From: Streptomyces xiamenensis
GTDB lineage: Bacteria; Actinomycetota; Actinomycetes; Streptomycetales; Streptomycetaceae
Direction: 5' to 3'
DNA: 64,000 bases
Assembly: GCF_000993785.3 (NCBI RefSeq)
Contig: NZ_CP009922.3
Span: 3,844,001 to 3,908,000, forward strand
Below the pieces are notes generated by a model. The model saw only the letters and a program-made list of their open reading frames with translations, searched no databases and had not been told where the DNA came from. Shown here in pieces: positions 34,692 to 43,025 of the stretch. The stretch's first letter is position 1, and each line of letters begins with the position of its first letter. A program made the position numbers and the translations under genes.

Positions 34692-35315
34692 ATGGACCTC
34701 CGAGACAGCAAGTCCCGTCTGATCCTGATTGTGATAGCGCTGGGCGCCGCCCTGGTGATCGCGGTCGCCAGTTGTTCCGGCGGCGACGGCGACGGGGGAG
34801 GAGACGGCAGCGCGGGGTCCGGCGAGAGCACCGGCGGTGGCGGCTCCGACGACACCGATGACAAGCCGTCCGAGGGTGAAGACACCGGCGACGACGGCAC
34901 CGCACCCGAGGACCGCGGACCGTTGTCCGAGGTGACCGGAGAAGGCGGGATGCGGCTCACCATCGACTCCGCACAGCGTGATACGGGCGGCTTCCTGACG
35001 GTGTCCGGGACCCTGACCAACGACGGCGCGGAACGCTTTCTGGAGATCGGCTGGCGAGGAGACGAGCGTGAACTGACGAACAACGGTTTCTCGATGGCCG
35101 GTTCCTCGGTCGTCGACAAGACGGAGGGGAAGCGCTATCTGATCCTGCGCGACACTTCGGGGCGCTGCCTGTGCACGCAGTTCGGCGGCGGCCTGAACCC
35201 GGGTGACTCCGTCGAGTGGTTCGCGCAGTTCCCGGCCCCTCCGGACGGCGCCACCGAACTCGACTTCAACATCGGCAACATGCCCCCTGCCTCCTTTGAG
35301 ATCTCGGCCGGTTGA
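34692..35315 (+). CDS. Tad-locus lipoprotein of unknown function
   Basis: A 207-residue protein with a hydrophobic N-terminus and lipobox VASC (Cys28), then a 45-residue Gly/Ser/Asp-rich linker and a C-terminal beta-rich domain (LTIDSAQRDTGGFLTVSGTLTNDGAERFLEIGWRG) that looks like an Ig-like or DUF4352-type domain. It should be tethered outside the membrane with its domain in or beyond the wall. AAGGA lies upstream of the ATG. The stop overlaps the next start region, so it is coupled to the OmpA-domain gene. Confidence 0.8.
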   Translation: MDLRDSKSRLILIVIALGAALVIAVASCSGGDGDGGGDGSAGSGESTGGGGSDDTDDKPSEGEDTGDDGTAPEDRGPLSEVTGEGGMRLTIDSAQRDTGGFLTVSGTLTNDGAERFLEIGWRGDERELTNNGFSMAGSSVVDKTEGKRYLILRDTSGRCLCTQFGGGLNPGDSVEWFAQFPAPPDGATELDFNIGNMPPASFEISAG

Positions 35316-36061
35316 TGGTGATGACTGAACATTCGAAGCGCTACTCCCTCCAGGTCATGGCGGCCACCGCCCTCACGGGTGTGGCCGTGCTGATGTTCCC
35401 CGCCCCCGCCCTCGCGGATGAGGGCGACGAGGACTTCGAGCAACCACCGGGCTATGAGGCCCCCGCCACACCCGATATCGATGCCAACGCTCCCGGCCTG
35501 ATGCTGGGGGACGGTGCCTCCCTCGCCGAGCCGCGGGTGCTGGACATCAAGTTCATTACCGAGGACACCGGTGGTGGCACACAGGACCCACCGCCGAACA
35601 GTGGCGGCAACAACGACGAGTCCCCAGCCCCGCCGGATTCCGAGCCGGACCCGGATCCGGGATCGGGCCCCGCGGGTGAGCAGCGTGAGGAACGCACCGG
35701 CGGGCAGCACAAGTTCACGCTCCAGACCGATGTGGTCTTCGGCAAGAACAGCGACGAGATCAGCGAGGAGTCCCGCGCCGCCCTCGCCGAGGTGGCTGCC
35801 GCGATCGACGAGTACCAGCCCGAGCAGGTGAACGTCTTCGGCTTCACGGACAACCTGGGCTCGTACGAGAACGGCGTGACGCTCTCCGCCAACCGCGCGC
35901 GGAACACCCAGACGGTGCTCCTGGAACTCATCGCGGACCCGTCCGGCATCTCCTTCAACGTCCGCGGCTACAGCGAGGACTATCCGCTGTACGACAACGA
36001 GACCGAGGAGGGCCGGCAGAAGAACCGGCGGGTGGAGATCTCCTGGCCCAGCGGCAACTGA
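35315..36061 (+). CDS. OmpA-family C-terminal domain protein, exported
   Basis: A 248-residue protein with a signal peptide (predicted cut after ALA near residue 35), a low-complexity Pro/Asp/Gly linker to about 125 and an OmpA-like peptidoglycan-binding domain: TDVVFGKNSDEISEESRAALAEVAAAI, VFGFTDNLGSYENGVTLSANRA and KNRRVEISW. It probably grips peptidoglycan and may anchor the pilus machine to the wall of a monoderm cell. ATG 35315 overlaps the lipoprotein stop; ATG 35321 is an alternative two codons in. Confidence 0.88.
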   Translation: MVMTEHSKRYSLQVMAATALTGVAVLMFPAPALADEGDEDFEQPPGYEAPATPDIDANAPGLMLGDGASLAEPRVLDIKFITEDTGGGTQDPPPNSGGNNDESPAPPDSEPDPDPGSGPAGEQREERTGGQHKFTLQTDVVFGKNSDEISEESRAALAEVAAAIDEYQPEQVNVFGFTDNLGSYENGVTLSANRARNTQTVLLELIADPSGISFNVRGYSEDYPLYDNETEEGRQKNRRVEISWPSGN

Positions 36062-36082
36062 GCCGCCGGGCCGGAAGGTCCC

Positions 36083-37813
36083 TCAGTCGTTCGGGATCCA
36101 GCGGGTGGCGGTGGTGAGATAGGTGCGGAGCTCCTTGTTGTGAGGTTCCGGCTGGACGGTGTCGATCCACAGATGGACGATGCTGCCGTCCGGAGCCTCG
36201 ATACAGATCCCCATGTCCTCGCGCAGGCTGGTGTCGCTCAGTACGTCGTCGATGGTGATGGGGTTGGGCAGGGTCGCTGAGCGGGCTGCGGCCGAGCACT
36301 CCTCCGGCGTGGGATCGGGAGCATCGACGGTGCCGGTGAAGAGGTCGGGGTCGAAGGCGATTCCGTCGCCGTTCGCCCGCTCCTGGCCGCAGTACTGGTA
36401 GTCGATCTGGGCTTCGTCGGAGTAGTAGTCCATGCTGCCGAAACCGACGCCGGTGGCCACGGTGAGCTCTTCAAGATTGATCCGGGTGAGGTTGGCACCG
36501 AGGCAGCTTCCCAGCTGGACGTTGACGTCCTCCGTGAAAAGGGGGGCCCTGATGTTCAGTTTCACGCCGCTCTTGTCCACGTGGTACTCGGCGTTCGGGT
36601 CCTGCTCCGCCGCCTCCTCGTCTCCGGGGGGCTCCTTGTTGGTCTCGGTGGACTCGGGGATGAATTCCCGCTCCGCCTCCGGAGCCTCCCCCGACGGCGA
36701 TGTCGGGCCGCCCGCCCGGGGAGTGTCGTCGTCCCCGTCCGTCAGCAGCAGGGCCGCCGTCGCCCCGCCCGCGACCGCCGCCAGGACGGCCGTCGTGGCC
36801 AGCGCGATCGCCATCGTGCGGCGGGGCTTCGGTGCCGTGGGCGGCGGAACCGTCGGGGCCGTGGCCGGGAGGGGCGGCGGGGTGGGGGGCTGGGTGCCGT
36901 GGCGCTGCGAGACCTGGGTGGCCAGGCCCGCCGGGAGCCAGCTGTCGCGCCGCTGCAGGGTCTGGCCGGGGGACAGGGACCGGCACATCTCCACGACCTG
37001 CGCCGGTTCCGGCCGCTGTGCCGGGTTCTTGGCGAGGCAGGCCGCGATCATGGGCCGCAGGGCCTCGGGGGCGCGGGCCAGGTAGGGGTCCTCCTGCACG
37101 ATCCGGTACATCAGCCCGTGCGCCCCGCCCTCCCCGAAGGGGTGGCCGCCGGTCGCGGCGAAGTGGGCGATGATACCGAGGGCGAAGACATCGGTGCCGG
37201 GCCCGGCCGGCGGGTTGCCCATGATCTGTTCGGGGGCCATGTACGCCGGGGTCCCGACGCGTACGTCGGTGCCGGTCAGGGCGGTGCTGTCGGCGGCCTG
37301 CGCGATGCCGAAGTCGATCACCTTCGGGCCCTCGGTGGCCAGTAGCACGTTGCCCGGTTTCAGGTCGCGGTGCACCACGCCCACCGCGTGGATGGAGATC
37401 AGCGCCTCCGCCACCCCGGCGACCAGCAGCAGCACCGTCTCCAGCGGCAGTGGGCCGTGCCGCCGCAGCGCCTCGGCCAGCGAGAGGCCGGGTACGTAGG
37501 CGGTGGCCAGCCAGGGCGCGGCGCCCTCGGTGTTGCTGTCCAGGACGGGGACGGTGTAGAGGCCCTGTACCCGGCGGGCGGCCCGTACCTCGGCGGCGAA
37601 GCGGCGGCGGAAGTCGGGGTCCTCGGCGAACTCACCGCGTACCACCTTCAGCGCGACGGGCTGTCCACCCCGGGTGTAGGAGAGGTAGACACTGCCCATG
37701 CCGCCCGATCCGATGCGGGCGAGCAGCTCGTAACCGGCCATCTCGCGTGGATCGTTGGGCCCCAGCGGACTGAACTGTGGCTGGGGTGGGGCGTGTTCGT
37801 CGTGCGCGGCCAT
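36083..37813 (-). CDS. Receptor-type Ser/Thr protein kinase
   Basis: A 576-residue Hanks-type kinase. The catalytic domain is about residues 27-285, with GSGGMGSVYLSY (P-loop), VALKVV (Lys), HRDLKPGNVLL (catalytic loop), DFGIAQ and GTPAYMAPEQ. A Pro-rich linker and one membrane helix (MAIALATTAVLAAVAGGATAALLL, near 335-358) lead to an acidic extracellular domain with about five Cys that has no PASTA repeats and no family I recognise. Convergent with the OmpA-domain gene, it may report wall or pilus state. The start codon at 37813 has GGGGGGAAC upstream. Confidence 0.92.
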   Translation of the reverse strand: MAAHDEHAPPQPQFSPLGPNDPREMAGYELLARIGSGGMGSVYLSYTRGGQPVALKVVRGEFAEDPDFRRRFAAEVRAARRVQGLYTVPVLDSNTEGAAPWLATAYVPGLSLAEALRRHGPLPLETVLLLVAGVAEALISIHAVGVVHRDLKPGNVLLATEGPKVIDFGIAQAADSTALTGTDVRVGTPAYMAPEQIMGNPPAGPGTDVFALGIIAHFAATGGHPFGEGGAHGLMYRIVQEDPYLARAPEALRPMIAACLAKNPAQRPEPAQVVEMCRSLSPGQTLQRRDSWLPAGLATQVSQRHGTQPPTPPPLPATAPTVPPPTAPKPRRTMAIALATTAVLAAVAGGATAALLLTDGDDDTPRAGGPTSPSGEAPEAEREFIPESTETNKEPPGDEEAAEQDPNAEYHVDKSGVKLNIRAPLFTEDVNVQLGSCLGANLTRINLEELTVATGVGFGSMDYYSDEAQIDYQYCGQERANGDGIAFDPDLFTGTVDAPDPTPEECSAAARSATLPNPITIDDVLSDTSLREDMGICIEAPDGSIVHLWIDTVQPEPHNKELRTYLTTATRWIPND

Positions 37814-38306
37814 GGTTCCCCCCTGGCGGTTACGGCGTACCGGCGTACCGCAGGCATCGTAGTGGGCGCCGGTTTCCGTCCCCAGTCGCCCCGCTCCGCC
37901 CGCCGGGGACCGCGCCGGCCGTGCCCCCTCGAACGGGTGTCCCTCCGCCGGGCTGTTCCGGGCCCCGTGCGCCCGGCGCGTGTCTCCCACCTGCGCCCCC
38001 GTGACCGCGAAATGAGGCCAGTGGATGACCGTGGGTAGTGTGGCGGAAGGGCTTGTGCCAAGGGGGTCACAGTCCAGTGTCACGTACGGTAGGGTTCCCT
38101 CAGTCAGTCACGCTGACATCCATAACTGCCAGCGTCGTCACTCCCACCCCGGCGACGTCTGGCGGGGCGGACCGTGAGCCACCCCCCCCGCTCCGGTCCC
38201 CCCATACAAGCGGGCCGGTCTGCCCTCCCCCCCACTCGGGCAGACCGGCCCGCAGTACGTCCGCACCCCTGCCGCTTCCGTGTGGCCGGCCCGTACGCTC
38301 AGCCGG
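37814..38306. other. 493-base gap between the kinase and prepilin peptidase genes
   Basis: This stretch holds the upstream region of the kinase (minus strand), then about 350 bases without a convincing reading frame, then a perfect 16-base-stem hairpin just before the prepilin peptidase. Short repeats such as CAGTCAGTCACGCTGAC (38101-38117) and C-runs occur. No tRNA or known riboswitch pattern is visible. A small RNA ending at the hairpin is possible but unproven. Confidence 0.4.
38210..38253 (+). terminator. Perfect 16-bp-stem hairpin upstream of the prepilin peptidase
   Basis: GCGGGCCGGTCTGCCC at 38210-38225 pairs fully with GGGCAGACCGGCCCGC at 38238-38253 across a 12-base C-rich loop. It is as strong as the terminators after pckG and the ABC operon, yet no plus-strand gene ends upstream of it within the kinase gap. 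It could terminate a non-coding transcript or act as an attenuator for the peptidase gene 27-54 bases further on. Confidence 0.65.
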
Positions 38307-39056
38307 GTGCACCCGCTGTTGATCCTCGCCGCCGCCGCGTACGGAGCCCTCACCGGACCGCTGCTCGCCCGGCCCCGCTACCGGCTGTCCGTCGAGCCGG
38401 AGGAACCCTGGCGCTCCGCCTGCCCGGCCGGCCACCCCCTGCCGCCCGCGGCCCAAGGCGGCTGGCTCGGCACCGCACGCTGCCCGCACTGCCCGCCCGC
38501 CACTCGCCGCTACGGGACGGGCGCCGGGGCGCTCACTGTCTGGACCGCGCTGGTCTGCGCCGCCCTGGCCGCCGCCACCGGGCCGCACCCCGAGCTCGTC
38601 GTCTGGCTGCTCGCCGCGCCGGCCGTCGTGCTGCTGGCCGCCGTCGACCTCTCCGTCCAGCGGCTGCCCGACCCGCTCACCCTCCCGCTGGCCGCCGCCC
38701 TGCCCGTGGCCCTCGGCGTGGCCGCGCTGTCCGGTTCCGCCACCGGCAGTTGGCCCCGTGCCCTGCTCGGCGGGCTCGTCCTGGGCGCCGTCTACTTCGT
38801 GCTCTTCCTGATCAATCCGCGCGGCATGGGCTTCGGCGACGTCAAGCTCGCCGTCCCGCTCGGGGTCGCCATGGGCTGGTACGGCTGGGACGTGATCTTC
38901 TTCGGCACCTTCACCGGCTTCCTGTGCGCCGCCGGATACGGCCTGATCCTGATCGTCGCCCGCCGGGCCACCCGCAAGACGGCCGTGCCCTTCGGGCCCT
39001 TCATGGCCCTGGGCGCCCTCGTCGCCCTCCTCCTGGGCGCCCTTGCCGCCGCCTGA
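38307..39056 (+). CDS. Prepilin peptidase (A24 family, TadV/CpaA-like)
   Basis: A 249-residue polytopic membrane aspartyl protease. The two catalytic Asp motifs of family A24 are present: AVDLSVQRLPD, and GMGFGDVKLAVPLG with the GxGD signature. The N-terminal part retains a pair of Cys motifs (CPAGHPL and CPHCPP) like those of PilD. It should cleave the DRG leader of the Flp pilin and TadE-like proteins encoded 4-9 kb upstream. GTG 38307 begins directly at the first hydrophobic segment; GTG 38280 is an alternative that would add nine residues. Neither has a good ribosome site. Confidence 0.9.
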   Translation: MHPLLILAAAAYGALTGPLLARPRYRLSVEPEEPWRSACPAGHPLPPAAQGGWLGTARCPHCPPATRRYGTGAGALTVWTALVCAALAAATGPHPELVVWLLAAPAVVLLAAVDLSVQRLPDPLTLPLAAALPVALGVAALSGSATGSWPRALLGGLVLGAVYFVLFLINPRGMGFGDVKLAVPLGVAMGWYGWDVIFFGTFTGFLCAAGYGLILIVARRATRKTAVPFGPFMALGALVALLLGALAAA

Positions 39057-39276
39057 CCCGGCCCGGCGCCCGTCGGCCCGCCGACCGGGACGGATCACCG
39101 CGCCACGCCTGAATCCGGCCCACTGGCACACAGCGGCCTCTTCCATGCGTTACGGTGGAATACCCCCCCTCGGGCCGGTCCGTATCCCCCCCACGGACCG
39201 GCCCGCTTTCTGTTCCGGCGCCGAGCTGTCCTACAGTGCTGGTTCCGACGGGGCAGGGTGTGCGAGGGGATGCGGC

Positions 39277-40089
39277 GTGGCAAAGCAGGAACAGGGCCGA
39301 GGAGGGATCTTCGGCAGGGTCCGGAACAAGATCCGCCGCGGGTTCGTACGGCTGTACGCCCACCGGGTGGAGGGCAAGCTCGGCAACGCGGAGGGCGTGC
39401 CCAAGCACATCGGCGTCATCCTGGACGGCAACCGCCGCTGGGCCAAGGCCGCTGGCGGCACCACCAAGGAGGGGCACGAGGCGGGCGCCGCCAAGATCCA
39501 GGAGCTCCTGGGCTGGTGCGCCGAGACCGACGTCGAGGTGGTCACCCTGTGGATGCTGTCCACCGACAACCTCGCCCGCCCCGCCGACCAGCTCGACCCG
39601 CTGCTGACCGTGGTCGAGGGCGCGGTGCGTGACCTGGCCGCCGACGGGCGCTGGCGGGTGCACCATGTCGGTGCCCTGGACGTGCTGCCCGAGCGCACCC
39701 GCAGCGTGCTCCAGGAGGCCGAGGAACTGGCCGGAAAGCGCGAGGGAATACTGGTCAACGTGGCCGTCGGCTACGGCGGCCGGCAGGAGATCACCGACGC
39801 GGTCCGTTCGCTGCTGGCCAAGCGGGCCGCGGAGGGCCAGGACCTGGCCCAGGTCGCCGAGTCGCTGGGCGTCGAGGACATCTCCGAACATCTGTACACC
39901 CGCGGCCAGCCCGACCCCGACCTGGTCATCCGTACCAGCGGCGAGCAGCGGCTCTCCGGCTTCATGCTCTGGCAGTCGGCCCACTCGGAGTACTTCTTCT
40001 GCGAGGCGTACTGGCCGGCCTTCCGCAAGGTCGACTTTCTGCGGGCGCTGCGTGACTACGCCGCCCGGCACCGCCGCTACGGCGTCTGA
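39277..40089 (+). CDS. uppS: Isoprenyl transferase (cis-prenyl, undecaprenyl diphosphate synthase family)
   Basis: A 270-residue cis-prenyltransferase that condenses IPP units onto an allylic primer to make the lipid carrier for cell-wall synthesis. The catalytic Asp50 is in HIGVILDGNRRWAK. VTLWMLSTDN, IRTSGEQRLSGFMLWQSAHSEYFF and the final YWPAF...FLRAL block are all present, including the C-terminal RxG-type diphosphate site. GTG 39277 follows GAGGGGA. Streptomyces usually has two such genes, for C30-C55 products; the chain length cannot be told here. A perfect hairpin follows. Confidence 0.94.
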   Translation: MAKQEQGRGGIFGRVRNKIRRGFVRLYAHRVEGKLGNAEGVPKHIGVILDGNRRWAKAAGGTTKEGHEAGAAKIQELLGWCAETDVEVVTLWMLSTDNLARPADQLDPLLTVVEGAVRDLAADGRWRVHHVGALDVLPERTRSVLQEAEELAGKREGILVNVAVGYGGRQEITDAVRSLLAKRAAEGQDLAQVAESLGVEDISEHLYTRGQPDPDLVIRTSGEQRLSGFMLWQSAHSEYFFCEAYWPAFRKVDFLRALRDYAARHRRYGV

Positions 40090-40130
40090 TCCGGGCGGTT
40101 CATCCGGTATTACCCTCTCGTACCTTCGTT

Positions 40131-40167
40131 CACCACCCCATGTCCGCCGAGCGGGCATGGGGTGGTG
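40131..40167 (+). terminator. Terminator hairpin after uppS
   Basis: CACCACCCCATG at 40131-40142 pairs perfectly with CATGGGGTGGTG at 40156-40167 over a 13-base loop. The rest of the 327-base gap to phoH (40168-40416) holds no supported gene. Confidence 0.75.
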
Positions 40168-40416
40168 CCGTCCGAGGGGTTGTCCGCATGAGATGCGGAG
40201 GCAGCGGGCATATTCATCGCGGACCGGGCGTCAGCCCCGTCCGCCGGGAGGCCCGTTTGCGTACCACGGACATGGACCAGGGCCGGTGCCCGGCCCGTGC
40301 GTGCATGGCTCCCATGGAGGCCACGGGCCGTCAGCCGGCCAGCAGACGCCCGGCGTCGCACGTACCAGCGGCGCCGCGTCTTCCACACCTCTCCCGAGGG
40401 GGTTCGTCCACACGTG

Positions 40417-41748
40417 GTGACCAGCAAGAAGCGCCTCAGCGAGCGGCGCATGTACGTCCTCGACACCAGTGTCCTCCTGGCCGACCCATCAGCGATGACC
40501 CGTTTCGACGAGCACGAAGTGGTGCTCCCGGTGGTCGTCATCACCGAACTGGAGGCCAAGCGCCACCACCCGGAGCTGGGGTACTTCGCCCGCCAGGTGC
40601 TGCGTCGGCTGGACGAGTACCGGGTGCGGTACGGCCGCCTCGACCATCCCCTGCCCATCGGTGACCTCGGCGGTACCCTGCGGGTGGAGCTGAACCACTC
40701 GGATCCGGCCATTCTGCCGCCGGCCATGCTGACCGGCCGCGGGCAGTTGCTGGACAACGACACCCGCATCCTGGCCGTGGCCCGCAATCTCCAGGCGGAG
40801 GGTCACGATGTGACGGTGGTCTCCAAGGACCTGCCGCTGCGCATCAAGGCGTCCTCGGTCGGTCTGGCCGCCGAGGAGTACCGCGCGGAACTGGCCATCA
40901 CCGATTCCGGCTGGACCGGGATGATGGACATCACGATGCCCGGCGAGAGCGTGGACGAACTGTTCGCCTCCGAGAGCGTCTTCGATCCGCAGGCCGCCGA
41001 GCTGCCGGTGCACACCGGTCTGGTGATCTCCTCCGAGCGCGGCCGGGCGCTGGGCCGGGTGGCGCCCGAGGGCCGGGTGAAGCTGGTGCGCGGGGACCGG
41101 GAGGCGTTCGGTATCCACGGCCGCAGCGCCGAGCAGCGGGTCGCCCTGGATCTGCTGCTCGACCCGGACGTCGGCATCGTGTCGATGGGCGGCCGGGCCG
41201 GCACCGGCAAGTCGGCGCTGGCGCTGTGCGCGGGCCTGGAGGCGGTCCTGGAGCGCCGCCAGCACCGCAAGGTGATGGTGTTCCGGCCGCTGTACGCGGT
41301 GGGCGGCCAGGATCTCGGCTACCTGCCGGGCACCGAGGCCGAGAAGATGAACCCCTGGGCGCAGGCCGTCTTCGACACCCTCTCGGCGGTGACGACCCGT
41401 GAGGTCATCGAGGAGGTGGTGGCGCGCGGGATGCTGGAGGTGCTGCCGCTCACCCACATCAGGGGCCGTTCGCTGCACGACGCGTTCGTCATCGTCGACG
41501 AGGCCCAGTCGCTGGAGCGCAACGTGCTGCTGACGGTGCTCTCCCGGATCGGTCAGGACTCCCGGGTGGTGCTCACCCACGACGTGGCGCAGCGTGACAA
41601 CCTGCGGGTGGGGCGGTACGACGGTGTGGTGGCGGTGGTGGAGAAGCTCAAGGGGCACCCGCTGTTCGCGCACGTCACCCTGACGCGCTCCGAGCGCTCC
41701 CCGATCGCCGCGCTGGTGACCGAAATGCTGGAGGAGGGGCGGGTTTAG
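40417..41748 (+). CDS. phoH: PIN-PhoH fusion ATPase (PhoH2-type)
   Basis: A 443-residue protein with an N-terminal PIN ribonuclease domain ([15 protein letters not shown], then [12 protein letters not shown] and [11 protein letters not shown] with acidic active-site residues) and a C-terminal PhoH ATPase domain: Walker [13 protein letters not shown] with Lys265, Walker [12 protein letters not shown] and [14 protein letters not shown]-PhoH proteins are RNA helicase/nucleases. GTG 40417 or the adjacent GTG 40414 is the start, with GAGGGGG upstream at a rather long distance. A hairpin follows the stop. Confidence 0.92.
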   Translation: MTSKKRLSERRMYVLDTSVLLADPSAMTRFDEHEVVLPVVVITELEAKRHHPELGYFARQVLRRLDEYRVRYGRLDHPLPIGDLGGTLRVELNHSDPAILPPAMLTGRGQLLDNDTRILAVARNLQAEGHDVTVVSKDLPLRIKASSVGLAAEEYRAELAITDSGWTGMMDITMPGESVDELFASESVFDPQAAELPVHTGLVISSERGRALGRVAPEGRVKLVRGDREAFGIHGRSAEQRVALDLLLDPDVGIVSMGGRAGTGKSALALCAGLEAVLERRQHRKVMVFRPLYAVGGQDLGYLPGTEAEKMNPWAQAVFDTLSAVTTREVIEEVVARGMLEVLPLTHIRGRSLHDAFVIVDEAQSLERNVLLTVLSRIGQDSRVVLTHDVAQRDNLRVGRYDGVVAVVEKLKGHPLFAHVTLTRSERSPIAALVTEMLEEGRV

Positions 41749-41766
41749 CCCCCGGCCACGCTGGGT

Positions 41767-41812
41767 GTTCCGTCCGTGCGGCCGCTGTTGTTCACCGGCC
41801 GCCGGGCGGAAC
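41767..41812 (+). terminator. Long hairpin after phoH
   Basis: GTTCCGTCCG (41767-41776) pairs with CGGGCGGAAC (41803-41812) with one G-U. An inner perfect stem GCGGCCG (41778-41784)/CGGCCGC (41796-41802) closes an 11-base loop. The following 340 bases up to 42151 form the leader of the transglycosylase gene. I looked for the c-di-AMP (ydaO) riboswitch common before wall-lytic genes and could not see its core motifs. Confidence 0.65.
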
Positions 41813-42151
41813 GCAAGCCCCCGTTCGACTGGAGTGCGTGTGACCTTTCCCACATCGAGCTGAATTGCTTACCGCTCCCCGTTTCCGGCAGTGTGTGCGT
41901 CTGTCAGGCCCCGCATACGGCACTGCCGCACCGCCATCGGAGCGGCGCAGTACAGAGTTTGACAACTGAACAGCCGTCAGCCGTATGCCGCCCGCAGCAC
42001 CACGCGGGGTCCCGTGCCAGCAAGGGCGGGGGATTCCGCCGGGCCCGTGCCTTCTGTGACCCGCTGGTCCGTTCAGCGGTGAAGGCCCGCGTCAGGGGCA
42101 CGATTGCGCCCGTGGGGGTCACCCACGCGGGCGATGGTGGAAGGAAACCGT

Positions 42152-42865
42152 GTGAGCCGGATTTCGGTCCGGGGATTCGCCGTGGCGTCTGCTACCGCGG
42201 TCACAACCGTCGGTGCTGCCGTCGGTGTTGCCTCGGGAGACGAGCAGGGCGGCGTCAGCGACATCGAGTTCGCCGCCGCCGACGCGACGCTGCTGGCGGA
42301 CATACCCGCTGCCCCGAATGCCCAGCTGCACACCGCGTCGCTGGTCCAGCAGGCGGAGTCGCAGGCGGACGTCGCCGACGTCCAGACCCGTAAGGCGGCC
42401 GAGGAGGCCGCCCGGGTGCAGGCCGCCTCGGATGCCCAGGAGCGGCGCGAGCGTGCCGAGCAGGAGGCCAGGGAGCAGGCGGAGCGCGAGGCGGAGGAAG
42501 AGCGCCAGCGCGAGGCGGCGGAGGCCGCCAGCAGGGCCGCCTCACGGGCTTCCGCGCCCGTCCAGTCCTCGTACAGCAAGGCGGAGATCCAGGCGATCGC
42601 CCGGGACATCGTGGCGGCCGACCAGTTCCAGTGCTTCTCCACGATCGTGGAGCGCGAGAGCGGCTGGAACCACACCGCCACCAACCCCTCCTCCGGCGCG
42701 TACGGCCTGATGCAGGCGCTGCCGGGCACGAAGATGGCCTCGGCCGGCGCCGACTGGCAGACCAACCCCGCCACCCAGATCCGCTGGGGTCTGAACTACA
42801 TGAACGAGCGCTACGGCAGCCCGTGTGGCGCATGGGAGTTCTGGCAGGTCAATCACTGGTACTGA
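42152..42865 (+). CDS. Secreted transglycosylase-like (SLT) protein with coiled coil
   Basis: A 237-residue exported protein. The signal region is VSRISVRGFAVASATAVTTVGAAVGVASG. A long Ala/Glu/Arg-rich coiled coil spans about residues 70-150 (AEQEAREQAEREAEEERQREAAE). A C-terminal soluble-lytic-transglycosylase-like domain follows, with the catalytic Glu in STIVERESGWNHTATNPSSGAYGLMQALPG, then NPATQIRWGLNYMNERYGSPCGAW. It should cut peptidoglycan outside the membrane. GTG 42152 has GGAAGGA 5 bases upstream and is preferred to ATG 42134. The layout resembles Streptomyces Rpf/SLT-type cell-wall enzymes. Confidence 0.9.
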   Translation: MSRISVRGFAVASATAVTTVGAAVGVASGDEQGGVSDIEFAAADATLLADIPAAPNAQLHTASLVQQAESQADVADVQTRKAAEEAARVQAASDAQERRERAEQEAREQAEREAEEERQREAAEAASRAASRASAPVQSSYSKAEIQAIARDIVAADQFQCFSTIVERESGWNHTATNPSSGAYGLMQALPGTKMASAGADWQTNPATQIRWGLNYMNERYGSPCGAWEFWQVNHWY

Positions 42866-43025
42866 CCCTTCCGTCAGTCCCCGGCGAACAGCGTTCACGG
42901 GATCCCCGCACCGGCTTCGGTGCGGGGATTTCCGCTTTCGTGAGGGGACCCTCCTTCCGGCGGGCGCGCAGGGTAACGTCAGGGCGCGGACCGCGGTGCG
43001 AAAACTGGGGGAAGAGGGAAACGGG

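Noticed and set aside
36432-37085. Plus-strand frame opposite the receptor kinase
   Set aside because: No ribosome site and no domain; the minus strand has all kinase motifs.
41883-42151. Possible c-di-AMP (ydaO) riboswitch before the transglycosylase gene
   Set aside because: Position and target would fit, but the conserved core segments of that riboswitch could not be found.
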